NCBI GenBank assembly: GCA_007120485.1
Contig: SKNP01000046.1
Coordinates: 1-6,517, forward strand
DNA from: Nitriliruptoraceae bacterium
GTDB lineage: Bacteria > Actinomycetota > Nitriliruptoria > Nitriliruptorales > Nitriliruptoraceae
Length of the DNA: 6,517 nucleotides
Direction: 5' to 3'
Shown: in pieces, positions 6,517 to 6,517 of the stretch
Layout of the letters: every line of letters starts with the position of its first letter
Position numbering within the stretch: the stretch's first letter is position 1
Notes under the pieces: model-generated
Databases searched by the model: none
Told to the model about the DNA's origin: nothing
Seen by the model: only the letters and a program-made list of their open reading frames with translations
Program-made: the position numbers and the translations under genes

Positions 6517-6517
6517 C

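Overview
The window is a very GC-rich, densely coded bacterial chromosome segment. Codons strongly prefer G or C at the third position. The gene order topA, tmk (with a membrane-transporter domain), holB points to Actinomycetota. A lysine-rich AK/KT-type tail on TopA and the form of the HolB C-terminal half fit that phylum. The zinc fingers on TopA hint at a deeper-branching class (for example Nitriliruptoria, Acidimicrobiia or Thermoleophilia) rather than Mycobacterium or Streptomyces, but this placement is an inference without a database search.

Layout. Bases 1-2451 (+) hold topA without its first roughly 115 codons. It encodes DNA topoisomerase I with the active-site tyrosine, two clear and one degenerate zinc finger, and a twelve-fold KKTx tail. 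A 113-base gap follows with no gene; it carries a candidate -10 element that could give a leaderless transcript. Bases 2565-4724 (+) encode a single chain that joins a 12-helix major-facilitator transporter to a complete-length thymidylate kinase. Bases 4721-5899 (+) encode HolB, the delta-prime clamp-loader subunit, with a start codon that overlaps the kinase stop codon by four bases. A 45-base convergent gap contains a hairpin. Bases 5945-6421 (-) encode a small SRPBCC-fold protein. The last 96 bases are its upstream region and hold a perfect 11-bp inverted repeat around a weak -10-like hexamer.

How the genes fit together. TopA relaxes negative supercoils, thymidylate kinase makes dTDP for dTTP, and delta-prime helps load the sliding clamp, so the plus-strand genes form a DNA replication and topology cluster. 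The SRPBCC gene looks unrelated and ends the cluster by convergence.

Most notable points: the MFS-Tmk fusion; the apparent loss of the usual lid arginines in its kinase domain; the combination of zinc fingers and a long repetitive lysine tail on TopA; and the inverted repeat at the right edge. No RNA gene, CRISPR array, insertion sequence or phage gene was seen, and there is no gene-free stretch longer than 300 bases.
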